Origin: Shouchella shacheensis
GTDB lineage: Bacteria; Bacillota; Bacilli; Bacillales; Bacillaceae_D
Assembly (NCBI RefSeq): GCF_001484965.1
Contig: NZ_LLYY01000030.1
Span: 1 to 56,275, forward strand
Length of the DNA stretch: 56,275 bases
Direction of reading: 5' to 3'
How positions within the stretch are numbered: the first letter of the stretch is position 1; each line of letters opens with the position of its first letter. The translations under genes were made by a program, and so were the position numbers. Shown piece by piece: positions 16,139 through 27,519 of the stretch. The notes beneath the pieces were generated by a model. That model had not been told where the DNA came from. It did no database searches and saw only the letters and a list, made by a program, of their open reading frames with translations.

Positions 16139-18577
16139 TCAAGCTTCAGGCGCTGTCGATATCATCCGCCAGACATCCTGCACTTCTCCAGTGGTCTGTG
16201 TATCGACGGCATAAGAGCCATTGGAATAGCGATCCGAACGACGATAGTCTTTTGGCTTCACTTCCACAATCCCGCCATTTGCCGTCTCCAGTGCGATTCG
16301 CTCGTCAGCATCTACGATTCGTTTACAGGCGACAAGGCAATGCGGATTGCTTTTCAGCTCCCTTAGCATCACAAGGCCGCGTTTGGCTCGTGTCGATTTC
16401 TCAAACTCAGTGATCGTCATCCGTTTCACCGCCCCACGATGGGTCACAATCACAAACTCGACATTATCGTCGATGCCGAATGCCTCGGCATCAATCACGG
16501 AATCGCCGTCCTTTAAATTAATTCCTTTCACACCAGCCGCCCGCTGACCGACAAGCGAAACATCCTCTTCCGAAAACCAGAGGCCATGGCCATAAGCAGT
16601 TGCCACAAACAGCTCTCGGTGGCCGTTTGTTTGAAGCACCGCTACGACTTCATCATCTCCTTTAAGCTTAAGCGCCATCAGTGGCTTGGAGTGACGCTGA
16701 GCCTGATAGAGCGACAAGGAAGAGCGCTTGGCCATCCCGTTCTTTGTAATAAAAAGGAACGACTCTTCCTCGTTGAACGTCCGTACGACCATCGCATGAA
16801 TGATTTCATCCTCCCGGTCTAGCGGCACCAAGTTGGCAATGTGCTGACCGTCGTCCTTCCAACGAATATCCGGCAATTGATGAACAGGCACATACAGAAA
16901 GCTGCCTCGCTTCGTGAACAAAAGGAGGGTGTCTGTCGTGTTGTGTTCCTCGCTGAGGAGAAGGTGGTCGCCTTCCTTCATGCCTGTCGGGTCTTTGCTG
17001 GAAGCCGTGTAAGAACGGAGGCTCGTCCGCTTCACATAACCGGCTTTTGTGACGCTGATCCGGACGTCTTCTGCAGCGACGAGGACCTCCATGTTGATTT
17101 TGAGTTCTTCGATTTCTGCTTTAATTTCTGTGCGACGCGGGCTAGCAAACGTCTTCTTGATGTGAAGCAGCTCTTTTTTTATAACGCGAATGAGCTTTTT
17201 CTCGCTTGCAAGGATTTCTTCCAGCTCGGCAATCCGCTTCGCCAGCTCCTCCGCTTCTTTTTGCAGAGTCGTGATGTCCGTGTTTGTTAACCGGTATAGC
17301 TGCAAGTTGACAATCGCTTCCGCTTGAGGCTCTGTGAAGGCAAATTCAGATTGTATATTGTCCTTCGCATCCTTTTTGTCTTTGGAGGCGCGAATGACGC
17401 GAATCACATCATCCAGAATGGAGACCGCCTTAATCAGCCCTTCCACGATATGCTGGCGGTCAAGGGCTTTCGTTAGCTCAAACCGAGAGCGACGTGTGAA
17501 GACTTCTTTCTGATGATCAATGTATGCCTTCATCAATGGGTGCAGCCCCATCTGTGTTGGCGTTTTATTATGGATGGCGACCATATTGAAATGATAGGTC
17601 ACTTGAAGATCGGTGTTTTTAAACAAATAATGAAGAATCGCACCAGCATCCGCTTCTTTTTTTAATTCAACGACAATCCGAAGTCCTGTACGATCGGTGT
17701 CATCCCGGACTTCGGCAATCCCATCGACTTTCTTATCGAAGCGAATCTCATCCATTTTTTTGACGAGATTTGCCTTCACGACTTCATAGGGAATTTCTGT
17801 AATAATGATTTGCTGGCGACCGCCGCGAACGTCTTCCACCACCGTTTTCGAGCGCACGACGACTTTCCCTTTTCCGGTTTTGTACGCCTGGCGAATGCCT
17901 TCCAGTCCTTGCACAATGCCGCCGGTTGGAAAATCTGGACCCGTGACGACTTGAAGCAGTTCATCAAGCGTGGTCTTCGGCTTTTCCATCAGCATAATGA
18001 CACCATCAATGATTTCGCTTAAATGATGCGGCGGGATATCGGTGGCGTACCCGGACGAAATGCCTGTGGAACCATTGACCAGCAGGTTCGGAAACATTGC
18101 TGGTAAAACCACCGGTTCTTCATCGGAATCATCAAAGTTTGGAATAAAATCAACGGTGCCTTTGTTAATATCACGCAAGAGCTCTTGGCTAATCGCGGAG
18201 AGACGCGACTCCGTGTAACGCATCGCCGCTGGCGGGTCCGCGTCAATGGAACCGTTATTTCCGTGCATGTCGATGAGCAGTTGACGCACCTTCCAGTCCT
18301 GGCTCATACGAACCATCGCTTCATAGACGGAGGAATCGCCGTGGGGGTGATAGTTCCCGATGACGTTCCCGACGGTTTTGGCGGCTTTACGGTACGGTTT
18401 GTCGGATGTATTGCCTTCCTTGTACATCGCGTACAGGATTCGGCGTTGCACAGGTTTCAGCCCGTCTCTCGCATCCGGCAACGCCCGTTCTTGAATAATG
18501 TATTTGCTGTAGCGACCAAACCGGTCCCCAATCACATCCTCTAAAGGAAGATCGAGATAGCGCTCTGACTTTCCCAT
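16139..18577 (-). CDS. parC: DNA topoisomerase IV subunit A (ParC/GrlA)
   Basis: The 812-residue subunit cleaves and rejoins DNA when topoisomerase IV unlinks daughter chromosomes. The catalytic tyrosine is Tyr121 (AAMRYTESRLS). The quinolone-determining stretch HPHGDSSVYE has the wild-type serine (Ser82) and glutamate (Glu86) that correspond to Ser80 and Glu84 of Staphylococcus GrlA. N-terminal winged helix and tower domains extend to about 490, then a long coiled coil (about 440-480) and a C-terminal beta-propeller with repeated VxxxGxxKR blades (about 500-800). Three bases separate it from parE, giving an operon. Length is normal for the family. Confidence 0.97.
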   Translation of the reverse strand: MGKSERYLDLPLEDVIGDRFGRYSKYIIQERALPDARDGLKPVQRRILYAMYKEGNTSDKPYRKAAKTVGNVIGNYHPHGDSSVYEAMVRMSQDWKVRQLLIDMHGNNGSIDADPPAAMRYTESRLSAISQELLRDINKGTVDFIPNFDDSDEEPVVLPAMFPNLLVNGSTGISSGYATDIPPHHLSEIIDGVIMLMEKPKTTLDELLQVVTGPDFPTGGIVQGLEGIRQAYKTGKGKVVVRSKTVVEDVRGGRQQIIITEIPYEVVKANLVKKMDEIRFDKKVDGIAEVRDDTDRTGLRIVVELKKEADAGAILHYLFKNTDLQVTYHFNMVAIHNKTPTQMGLHPLMKAYIDHQKEVFTRRSRFELTKALDRQHIVEGLIKAVSILDDVIRVIRASKDKKDAKDNIQSEFAFTEPQAEAIVNLQLYRLTNTDITTLQKEAEELAKRIAELEEILASEKKLIRVIKKELLHIKKTFASPRRTEIKAEIEELKINMEVLVAAEDVRISVTKAGYVKRTSLRSYTASSKDPTGMKEGDHLLLSEEHNTTDTLLLFTKRGSFLYVPVHQLPDIRWKDDGQHIANLVPLDREDEIIHAMVVRTFNEEESFLFITKNGMAKRSSLSLYQAQRHSKPLMALKLKGDDEVVAVLQTNGHRELFVATAYGHGLWFSEEDVSLVGQRAAGVKGINLKDGDSVIDAEAFGIDDNVEFVIVTHRGAVKRMTITEFEKSTRAKRGLVMLRELKSNPHCLVACKRIVDADERIALETANGGIVEVKPKDYRRSDRYSNGSYAVDTQTTGEVQDVWRMISTAPEA

Positions 18578-18580
18578 GCT

Positions 18581-20778
<2,198 letters not shown>

Positions 20779-20782
20779 TCGC

Positions 20783-21190
20783 TTACGTCACTTTCGTATG
20801 CTCCACTTTAATACAGCGATCCATCACCGTTGTTACCTGCTGCTCTTGCAAGTAGTCATAGGCTTCAGCGTTTGCCACTCCGAGCTGCGCCCAGAACACA
20901 TCGGTGCCAATCTCAACCGCATCTTTGGCAACCTCTGGCAAGAACTCACTGCGACGAAAGACATTCACAATGTCCACGTGGCCTTCAATGTCCTGCAGAC
21001 GAGCCACCGCCTTTTCCCCGAGCACTTTATCCGCGTTTGGATTGACGGGAATGATGGTGTAGCCGGCATTTTGCATGGCTTCCGAAACGGTGTAAGAGGT
21101 GCGGTTTGGATTATTAGATAGACCGACCACGGCAATACGCTTACTGTTTAGCAAAATGTCTTTAATTTCTGTGTCTGTTGGGTTTTGCAT
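20783..21190 (-). CDS. CoA-binding protein (YneT/YccU family)
   Basis: A 135-residue single Rossmann-like CoA-binding domain: IAVVGLSNNPNRTSYTVSEAMQNAGYTIIPVNP (about residues 18-50), DIVNVFRRSEFLPEV (about 73-87) and DVFWAQLGV (about 96-104). These motifs define the YccU/YneT subgroup of the succinyl-CoA synthetase alpha-like fold. CoA binding is inferred from the family; physiological role is unknown. ATG 21190 has AAGGAGG eight bases upstream, so the preceding GTG is not used. Its position beside parE-parC matches yneT of B. subtilis. Confidence 0.9.
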   Translation of the reverse strand: MQNPTDTEIKDILLNSKRIAVVGLSNNPNRTSYTVSEAMQNAGYTIIPVNPNADKVLGEKAVARLQDIEGHVDIVNVFRRSEFLPEVAKDAVEIGTDVFWAQLGVANAEAYDYLQEQQVTTVMDRCIKVEHTKVT

Positions 21191-21207
21191 CACTAATTCC
21201 TCCTTGT

Positions 21208-22743
21208 TTAGTCATTGAGCAATCCTTGCTCAAGAAGAAATTCTTCGGCAACATCATACGGATTTTCATCCTCAATATCCACCCGGTAGTTCAGCTCCGT
21301 AATCTCTTCTTCCGTTACACGTCCACCAAGTTGGTTCAAAATCTCCTCCAATTCCGGATGTTGACTTAATGTAGCGTCTCGAACAAGCGGAGCCCCCTGG
21401 TAGGGTGGAAATAGCGTTTCATCGTCTTCAAGGACGATCATATCATTTTCCACAAGCTGGGGGTCCGTAGAAAAAACGTCCACCAGTTCCAAGTCCCCGC
21501 TTTCAATCGCCCGGTAACCGGCCGAAAGATCCATAGACTCAACATTCTCCAGCTCAAATCCATAAGCGCCTTCAAACCCAGCATAGCCATCTTCACGGTC
21601 CATGAATTCAAACGTGAAACCCGCTCGCCATTCATCCGCCACCTGCCGCAAATCAGAAATCGTCTGGATGTCGTTCTCTTCAGCCAACTCCCTCGGTACG
21701 GCGATCGCATTCGTGTTCTGATAAGCCATCGGCTCCAGATAGATAAAGCCATGCTCGTCTTCAATCAAATCGCGCGCTTGTTCGTAGGACTCTCGCTCCT
21801 CATAGCTAAACTCGTCGATGGAAAGGAGGTCAGCAAGAATCGTTCCGCTAAATTCAGGATACATGTCAATGTCGCCAACTTGCAAGGCATTGAAATTAAC
21901 ATCTGTTTCCCCGAGTGGTGCAAGCACTTCCACCTCAAGATCGGTATCTTGTTCGATAAGCAGCTTATACATATTGGCGACAATGCTTGCTTCGGCTTCT
22001 CTTTTTCCACCAATCGATAGATCAGACTCACTCGCTTGCGGAATGAGTGCTGGTGTAACGACTACAAGTAGCGCCAACAGAATGACCGATAAAATGGGTT
22101 TAAACGATGTGCCATTGGTCTTTTTCTCTGTGAAGCGCAGGACGAAATCAAACAGAAGCGCAAGCAGCGCCGCCGGCAGCGCTCCAAAGACAATGTATTC
22201 ATTGCTTGAACGCTGAATGCCTGTCATGATTAAATCGCCAAGACCTCCTCCTCCAACAAGAGCCGCAAGCGTAGCAGTGCCTACAATCAGGACCATTGAC
22301 GTGCGAACCCCAGCCATCATCGTCGGCATCGCTAAAGGAAGCTCTACTTTGATTAGCCGCCGGTAAGTGTTCATCCCCATTCCATCTGCTGCTTCAACAA
22401 TGTGGGCGTCGACACCCTTTATGCCTGTGTAGGTATTTCGGAGTATTGGAAGAAGAGCATACGCCGTTAAAGCAATGATCGCTGGTGTTGTGCCAATGCC
22501 TACAAATAAAATCAAAAACCCTAAGAGTGCAAGGCTTGGAATCGTCTGCAAAACCGCAGCCACACCAATCACCCACTCTGCAGCTTTTTGTTTGCGTGTC
22601 AGCAAGATTCCCAAGGGAACCGCAATGAATACGGCCATCAGTAGCGAAATCAAAGATAGCTGCAAGTGTTGCCAAAGTGATTCGAACAGAAGATCCGAGC
22701 GATTTTGAAACAAATCAATATACGCGCCCCAAAATTCATTCAT
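21208..22743 (-). CDS. opuFB: Osmoprotectant ABC transporter, fused permease and binding protein (OpuFB type)
   Basis: About 511 residues. The first 215 form a six-helix permease with the ABC coupling loop (EAADGMGMNTYRRLIKVELPLAMPTMMAGVRTS). The remainder after a signal-like helix (about 220-240) is a quaternary-ammonium binding domain (LSIGGKREAEASIVANMYKLLIEQ, NFNALQVGDIDMYPEFSGTI, LELVDVFSTDPQLVENDMIVLEDD). Fusion of the two in one chain is the hallmark of the OpuF system described in Bacillus, which imports glycine betaine and related solutes under salt stress. Start ATG 22743 is better spaced behind AAAGG than ATG 22752. It follows its ATPase gene by about 100 bases. Confidence 0.9.
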   Translation of the reverse strand: MNEFWGAYIDLFQNRSDLLFESLWQHLQLSLISLLMAVFIAVPLGILLTRKQKAAEWVIGVAAVLQTIPSLALLGFLILFVGIGTTPAIIALTAYALLPILRNTYTGIKGVDAHIVEAADGMGMNTYRRLIKVELPLAMPTMMAGVRTSMVLIVGTATLAALVGGGGLGDLIMTGIQRSSNEYIVFGALPAALLALLFDFVLRFTEKKTNGTSFKPILSVILLALLVVVTPALIPQASESDLSIGGKREAEASIVANMYKLLIEQDTDLEVEVLAPLGETDVNFNALQVGDIDMYPEFSGTILADLLSIDEFSYEERESYEQARDLIEDEHGFIYLEPMAYQNTNAIAVPRELAEENDIQTISDLRQVADEWRAGFTFEFMDREDGYAGFEGAYGFELENVESMDLSAGYRAIESGDLELVDVFSTDPQLVENDMIVLEDDETLFPPYQGAPLVRDATLSQHPELEEILNQLGGRVTEEEITELNYRVDIEDENPYDVAEEFLLEQGLLND

Positions 22744-22844
22744 TTCATACATCCTTTATGCTACACCAAACTGATTTTGGTATCCTATGTTAGCAAAAAG
22801 GGTCTCCCCCTTACTATGCACTAGGATCGTGCGAACATTCATAA

Positions 22845-23873
22845 CTAGGCATCGACCGCCAACCGCGCAAGCTCTTCATAGGAAACCGTGCCAATGATTT
22901 TGTTTTGTTCATGAACAGGGATCGCTGGGACCCCTTGGGACTGCAATGCAGCGAACGCCTCTTTGATCGAACTGGAGTGCGGCAATGTCAACGGGTCATC
23001 GAGAATCACACCGTTGTAAATGGCTTGAACCAGTTCGTTTTGATGGTTGGTTACGTATTGCAGCATCTGCTCCTCGCTCTCCCACTCGTTTTTCACGTAT
23101 TTGCTTTCTTCGCTCGGGGCCATCACTTCTTTTAACGCAACCATGCTCTTATCGCTGGAACCGATAAAATCTCTTACAAAGTCAGACGCTGGCGAATCGC
23201 GGAGCTCGCTTGCCGAGCCGATCTGAACTACGCTTCCTTCCTTCATTAAACAGAGCCGATCCCCAAGCTTTGCGGCCTCGTCGATATCGTGGGTCACAAA
23301 GACAATCGTCTTTTGAATCGTTTCCTGCAAGTCTTTAATATCATTTTGCAGCTGTTCTCGGGTGATTGGATCGAGAGCACTAAATGGTTCGTCCATCAGC
23401 AGAATACCTGGATCTGCCGCAAGCGCACGCGCAACACCGATGCGCTGCTGCTGTCCTCCTGATAGATCGTTTGGCATACGGTCTCGAAAGCTGTCAGGTG
23501 CCATTCCGACGAGTGTTAATAGCTCGTCCACACGCGCCTTAATCTGGTTCTGATTCCATTTCTTCATCTCTGGCACGACGGCAATATTCTCCGCGACCGT
23601 CATGTTCGGAAACAGCGCGATTTGTTGCAGCACATAGCCGATATTCCAGCGCAGCGCGTGGATGTTCTGCTCGGCCGCATTTGTGCCGTTGATAGAGATC
23701 GTCCCGCTTGTTGGCTCAATCAGACGATTGATCATTTTCAGCGTCGTTGTCTTCCCACAGCCGCTCGGCCCAATAAGGACAAAAAACTCGCCTTTCTCAA
23801 TCGAAAATTGCAAGTCATGGGCAGCGCGCGTTCCGTCCGCAAATTCTTTTGCGACCCCGTCAAAGACAATCAT
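22845..23873 (-). CDS. opuFA: Osmoprotectant ABC transporter ATP-binding protein (OpuFA type)
   Basis: A 342-residue ATPase of the OpuA/ProV group. Walker A is GPSGCGKTT (about residue 36), the signature is LSGGQQQRIGVARAL, and Walker B is ILLMDEPFSALD; the H-loop is VFVTHDIDEA. A C-terminal extension contains one CBS-like domain (DPLTLPHSSSIKEAF...VHEQNKIIGTVSYEEL, about 290-340), common in osmolyte importers and possibly a regulatory sensor. ATG 23873 sits just behind GTGGGGGAGAG; longer starts are not supported. It is the first gene of a two-gene operon with the fused permease/binding protein. Confidence 0.92.
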   Translation of the reverse strand: MIVFDGVAKEFADGTRAAHDLQFSIEKGEFFVLIGPSGCGKTTTLKMINRLIEPTSGTISINGTNAAEQNIHALRWNIGYVLQQIALFPNMTVAENIAVVPEMKKWNQNQIKARVDELLTLVGMAPDSFRDRMPNDLSGGQQQRIGVARALAADPGILLMDEPFSALDPITREQLQNDIKDLQETIQKTIVFVTHDIDEAAKLGDRLCLMKEGSVVQIGSASELRDSPASDFVRDFIGSSDKSMVALKEVMAPSEESKYVKNEWESEEQMLQYVTNHQNELVQAIYNGVILDDPLTLPHSSSIKEAFAALQSQGVPAIPVHEQNKIIGTVSYEELARLAVDA

Positions 23874-24068
23874 CTCTCCCCCACCTTTCATTCTCTTTCT
23901 TCTCATTGCCAATGAGATTCAACCAATAATAGTATGTACCCGCTTTTCTCATTGCATAACCTGCCTCTTTTCGACAAAAACTTGACCGTTCAAAACGTCT
24001 CTTCTAGAGAGCTTGTACACCGCTTGCTTCCAAGGATGACAAAAGAAACCTTGCCATGAGCAAAATGG

Positions 24069-24099
24069 CAAAAAAGAACAGACTTTGCTCGCCTGTTCT
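24069..24099 (-). terminator. Terminator of SDR gene
   Basis: On the minus strand, AGAACAG / CTGTTCT stem with an 11-base loop, followed by TTTTTT. Confidence 0.8.
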
Positions 24100-24113
24100 C
24101 CAATAGTTTCCCC

Positions 24114-24902
24114 TTATAAGAAGGCTGCCGCCCCTGTTTGAAAGCCTGACTGACTAATCGACTGACCGCCATCAATGGTGACACACGATCCATTGATATA
24201 AGCCCCTTCCTCAGACAGCAAGTACGAGGCAAGCCTCGCAATTTCCTCCACCTGTCCGAAGCGTCCAACAGGAACACTCTTAAGAGCCATCTTGTGCGCC
24301 TGCTCACTTTGAATCAACTTATCGACACCACCGGTTCCTTCCACCGGCCCAGGAGCAATGGCGTTAAAACGAATGCCATACTTCGCCCCCCACTCCACCG
24401 CAAGCGTCTTTGTCATTGCCAGAACCCCTGCCTTGGCGCTGGCGGAATGAACCACTCCAGGCCCGCCTGTCCAGGCGTACGTGGCAATGATGTTGACAAC
24501 AGAGCCTTTAGTTTCCGTCTCAATCCAGTGCTTGCCTACAGCCTGTGTCACATGCCAGGTACCGTTTAGGACAATGTCAATAACCGAATTCCAACCGTTT
24601 TGTGACAGCTTTTCCGCCGGAACTAAAAAGTTTCCCGCAGCGTTATTCACAAGGCCGGTGATCGTTCCAAATTGAGCAATGGTTTCATCGACCATGCGTT
24701 GCACCAATTCTGGGTCCCGTACATCCATTGGAACCGTGAGCACTTGTCCCTCAAACTGCTCGATTTCCTGCTTAGCCTGCCTTAGACGCTCTTCGTCCCG
24801 CCCGCTAATCGTTACATAAGCCCCGTCCTTCGCAAACGTCTGTGCCATTGCCTTGCCCATTCCATTGCTGCCACCTGTCACAATCATCACTTGTTTCGTC
24901 AT
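24114..24902 (-). CDS. Short-chain dehydrogenase, 2,4-dienoyl-CoA reductase-like
   Basis: A 262-residue classical-type SDR. NAD(P) binding is by TGGSNGMG (about residues 9-16) and LVNNAAGNF (about 87-95). The usual YxxxK active site is replaced by HSASAK (about 160), with the lysine kept and no tyrosine; this is a mark of 2,4-dienoyl-CoA reductases (mitochondrial type and Bacillus YkuF/FadH-like proteins), which use a different proton relay. The likely role is degradation of polyunsaturated fatty acids. ATG 24902 has GGGGGAA upstream. The gene is alone; it faces away from xerS. Confidence 0.88.
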   Translation of the reverse strand: MTKQVMIVTGGSNGMGKAMAQTFAKDGAYVTISGRDEERLRQAKQEIEQFEGQVLTVPMDVRDPELVQRMVDETIAQFGTITGLVNNAAGNFLVPAEKLSQNGWNSVIDIVLNGTWHVTQAVGKHWIETETKGSVVNIIATYAWTGGPGVVHSASAKAGVLAMTKTLAVEWGAKYGIRFNAIAPGPVEGTGGVDKLIQSEQAHKMALKSVPVGRFGQVEEIARLASYLLSEEGAYINGSCVTIDGGQSISQSGFQTGAAAFL

Positions 24903-25158
24903 GACCAAAATTCCCCCGTTCACCAGAATGTTGACTCTACTCGCAAGTGTTCTCCTCTTCTCTATTATGCCGAAGAAAGCTCTAGTTTGGAAGGGTTCTC
25001 AAAGGGGATTTTCTAAGTGCTGCGAAACGCACCGGCCTAGGAACAGTGTAGAGCTATTTATTCAAGCTCGGAGTGAGACGTGACCCGTTTCTTCCGCCTA
25101 GCGTCATCAAGGAACCCCGCTCTTCTTTACCCCAAAGTAGAGGACAGGCCATTTCACT

Positions 25159-25208
25159 GCAAAATCTACGTTCCATGAAATAAACATTTCACAGAACGTA
25201 GATTTTGC
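25159..25208. repeat. Large palindrome upstream of xerS
   Basis: GCAAAATCTACGTTC (25159-25173) and GAACGTAGATTTTGC (25194-25208) are perfect inverted repeats. Between them TGAAAT and ATTTCA pair around AAAC. The 50-base palindrome begins 76 bases before the recombinase start and has no T-run, so it is not an ordinary terminator. It may be a recombinase-binding (dif-like or attachment) site or a regulatory hairpin. The rest of the 24903-25234 gap shows nothing else. Confidence 0.6.
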
Positions 25209-25234
25209 GTTAAACTAAACGAGAGGTGAACAGT

Positions 25235-26317
25235 GTGTCCTTATTTTCAAAATTAAACGAGGCCAACCCTATACAAACTTCTAGCGAGTCGAAGAGCGAG
25301 AAAACCAAGCCGCTTCGAAAATTTGAGGAGATGCCGCGCTTTATTCAAGACTTTGTAGAGAACCTGCTTGCGCTTGGCTACTCGGTGGCAACGATCCAGC
25401 GTTATTTGTACGACTACCATGATTTCTTTACCTATGTGCAGCGGCTGTCGGACGAGGAATTCGCCACTCCTGAAATCCAGCTGACGGATTTCACCGAGCT
25501 GAATCAACAAGGGATTGAGCATTATGTTACCTACCTGGCGCTTGAAGCTGAAAACGAGCCTCGTACGATTGCCCGCAAACTATCGGCGCTCCAGTCACTA
25601 TTTGCTTTCCTCGTCAAACGCGGGGACACGCCCACCAACCCTGTTCTCGGTGTGAGGCGACCAAAGCTTGGCAAACGGGATCCTGTCTATTTAAGTACGT
25701 CGGAACTAAAGATACTGCTGGAGGCTGTGAAAAGTGCGGAGGGACTCTCCCCTCGACAACGGCGCTACCATCAGCGCCTTGGCTGGCGCGATCACTGTGT
25801 TCTGTTTACACTCGCACGTACAGGTCTGCGCATTTCAGAGCTTGCGTCGATCACGCTCAAACAGCTTGATATGGAAACACGGCAGCTGCGTGTTACAGGA
25901 AAAGGAAATAAGGAACGCACCCTGCCCCTTCCAGAAGATCTAGTTAACGTAATAAAACATTATGTAAACAATATTCCTGTAAAACATCGACCACAAAAAA
26001 AGAACGACCCTTTGTTTGTCGGCTTTGATTTTAAAGTCCAGACCTACACCCCCTCTGTTACCGTAAGCGCGCTGCAAAAAATGATTCAACGCCAGCTTAA
26101 AAGAGCGCAGGAGCTGAGCCCTACGCTTGCGGAAAAGAATATTACTGCCCATAAGTTACGCCATAGCTTTGCGACCGCGCTTGTGAAAAACGGCGTCGAC
26201 GTGCTCACCATTCAGCAGTTGCTTGGCCATGAGTCCGTTGCGACGACCCAGGTCTATGCCCATGTGCAAGAGAAGGCGAAGCGAAGAGCGGTCGAGGGGT
26301 GGGAGGTTCCCAGCTAA
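25235..26317 (+). CDS. xerS: Tyrosine recombinase XerS-like
   Basis: About 360 residues, matching the single-chain XerS group (about 356 residues) rather than XerC/XerD (about 300). The N-terminal SAM-like core-binding domain covers about 30-150. The catalytic domain has Arg in RTGLRISEL, Lys in VTGKGNKERTLPL, HKLRHSFAT (His-x-x-Arg), LLGHESVATTQVY (His and nucleophile Tyr). All residues are present, so it should be active. GTG 25235 is spaced seven bases from AGAGGTG; the GTG at 25226 lies inside that site. XerS acts alone on a dif site near its own gene in streptococci. A strong palindrome just upstream is a candidate partner site. Confidence 0.85.
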   Translation: MSLFSKLNEANPIQTSSESKSEKTKPLRKFEEMPRFIQDFVENLLALGYSVATIQRYLYDYHDFFTYVQRLSDEEFATPEIQLTDFTELNQQGIEHYVTYLALEAENEPRTIARKLSALQSLFAFLVKRGDTPTNPVLGVRRPKLGKRDPVYLSTSELKILLEAVKSAEGLSPRQRRYHQRLGWRDHCVLFTLARTGLRISELASITLKQLDMETRQLRVTGKGNKERTLPLPEDLVNVIKHYVNNIPVKHRPQKKNDPLFVGFDFKVQTYTPSVTVSALQKMIQRQLKRAQELSPTLAEKNITAHKLRHSFATALVKNGVDVLTIQQLLGHESVATTQVYAHVQEKAKRRAVEGWEVPS

Positions 26318-26331
26318 AACCGCTCTTTTTT
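26284..26331 (+). terminator. Terminator overlapping xerS 3' end
   Basis: AAGAGCGGT (inside the last codons) pairs with ACCGCTCTT, followed by TTTTT. Confidence 0.75.
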
Positions 26332-26349
26332 TATTCAGCGTTCTTCCTA

Positions 26350-27519
26350 TTAGCTATACTTCAAATCAGCGACCCTCTTCCAAGTGCCATCATTTGCTGA
26401 CGCCTCTACTGCTGCCAGTACCGCTTGGTTTTGAACACCATCCTCGAAATTAGGTACAGGCTGCCTGTTCTTCGCTATGCCTTGCAAGAATTCATAGAGC
26501 AAATGGATAAAGGTATGTTCGTATCCGATCATATGACCAGCCGCCCAGTAAGAACCAACATATGGATGGGACTCCTCCGTAACATCAATGGTCCTGAATC
26601 CTTGCATTCCTTCCTCATCGTCAGCAAGGTACAGCTCCAGCTTATTCATATCCTCTATATTCCAGCGTACAGAGCCTCTTTCACCGTTAATCTCAAACTG
26701 GTTTCTGTTACGGTTGCCCCCGGCAAAGCGGGTTGCTTCCAAAGTACCCAATGCGCCATTTTCAAACTTTGCGATAATCGCGACCGCATCATCAACAGTG
26801 ACGCTTCCCTTTTCCTCTCCTTTAACTTTTGCGCTTAACCCGCCCGTCATTGCGCCAACTGGGCGCTCTTTAATAAAGGTTTCTGTTGTTGCGACGACTT
26901 CAGAAATTTCCCCGACTAGAAAGCGGGCTAAGTCTAAGCTATGCGCGCCAAGGTCGCCAAGAGCTCCAGAGCCGGACACCTCTTTATTCAGTCTCCAAAT
27001 AAGCGGAAAGTCGGGACTCATAATAAAATCTTGCAAATAGTTGGCGCGAAAATGATAGATTTTCCCGATCCGTCCCTCTGCAATTAATCGTTTGGCATAC
27101 TGAATGGCCGGTACATAGCGGTAGTTGTGACAGACCATATGAATGACATTGTTTTCCGTGACTGCTTCGTGCATGCGTATTGCTTCTTCTACATTCATCG
27201 CAAGCGGTTTTTCTGTAATGACATGCTTTCCCGCCTTTGCTGCGGCTATCGCCATCTCCGCATGGGTGTTGTTTGGCGTAACAATGTCAATGACGTCAAT
27301 ATCATCACGGGCGATGAGCGCTCGCCAATCGGTTTCGTATGATTCCCAGCCCATTTGCTCCGCTGCCTGTTGGACGGCTTCTTCATTCCGCCCGCAAATC
27401 GCTTTCAAAACCGGCTTCACATCCGTATCAAAAAAGAACGGAATGTCACGATAGGCATGACTATGTGCCTTGCCCATAAATTGGTACCCAATTAAACCGA
27501 TACGTATCTCCGTTTTCAT
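26350..27519 (-). CDS. Gfo/Idh/MocA family oxidoreductase (1)
   Basis: About 389 residues. Rossmann NAD(P) site IGLIGYQFMGKAHSHAY (about residues 7-23); the sugar-binding/catalytic motif ITEKPLAMNVEEA has the conserved EKP (about 103-106) and the C-terminal barrel carries GALGDLGAHSLDLARFLVG (about 188-206). Members oxidise or reduce cyclic polyols and sugars. ATG 27519 overlaps the preceding stop (ATGA) and has GGAGGGA upstream, so it is coupled to the second Gfo/Idh gene. With the ThuA-like gene it forms a three-gene operon that may process keto-sugars, as ThuAB-type systems do for disaccharides. Substrate unknown. Confidence 0.88.
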   Translation of the reverse strand: MKTEIRIGLIGYQFMGKAHSHAYRDIPFFFDTDVKPVLKAICGRNEEAVQQAAEQMGWESYETDWRALIARDDIDVIDIVTPNNTHAEMAIAAAKAGKHVITEKPLAMNVEEAIRMHEAVTENNVIHMVCHNYRYVPAIQYAKRLIAEGRIGKIYHFRANYLQDFIMSPDFPLIWRLNKEVSGSGALGDLGAHSLDLARFLVGEISEVVATTETFIKERPVGAMTGGLSAKVKGEEKGSVTVDDAVAIIAKFENGALGTLEATRFAGGNRNRNQFEINGERGSVRWNIEDMNKLELYLADDEEGMQGFRTIDVTEESHPYVGSYWAAGHMIGYEHTFIHLLYEFLQGIAKNRQPVPNFEDGVQNQAVLAAVEASANDGTWKRVADLKYS

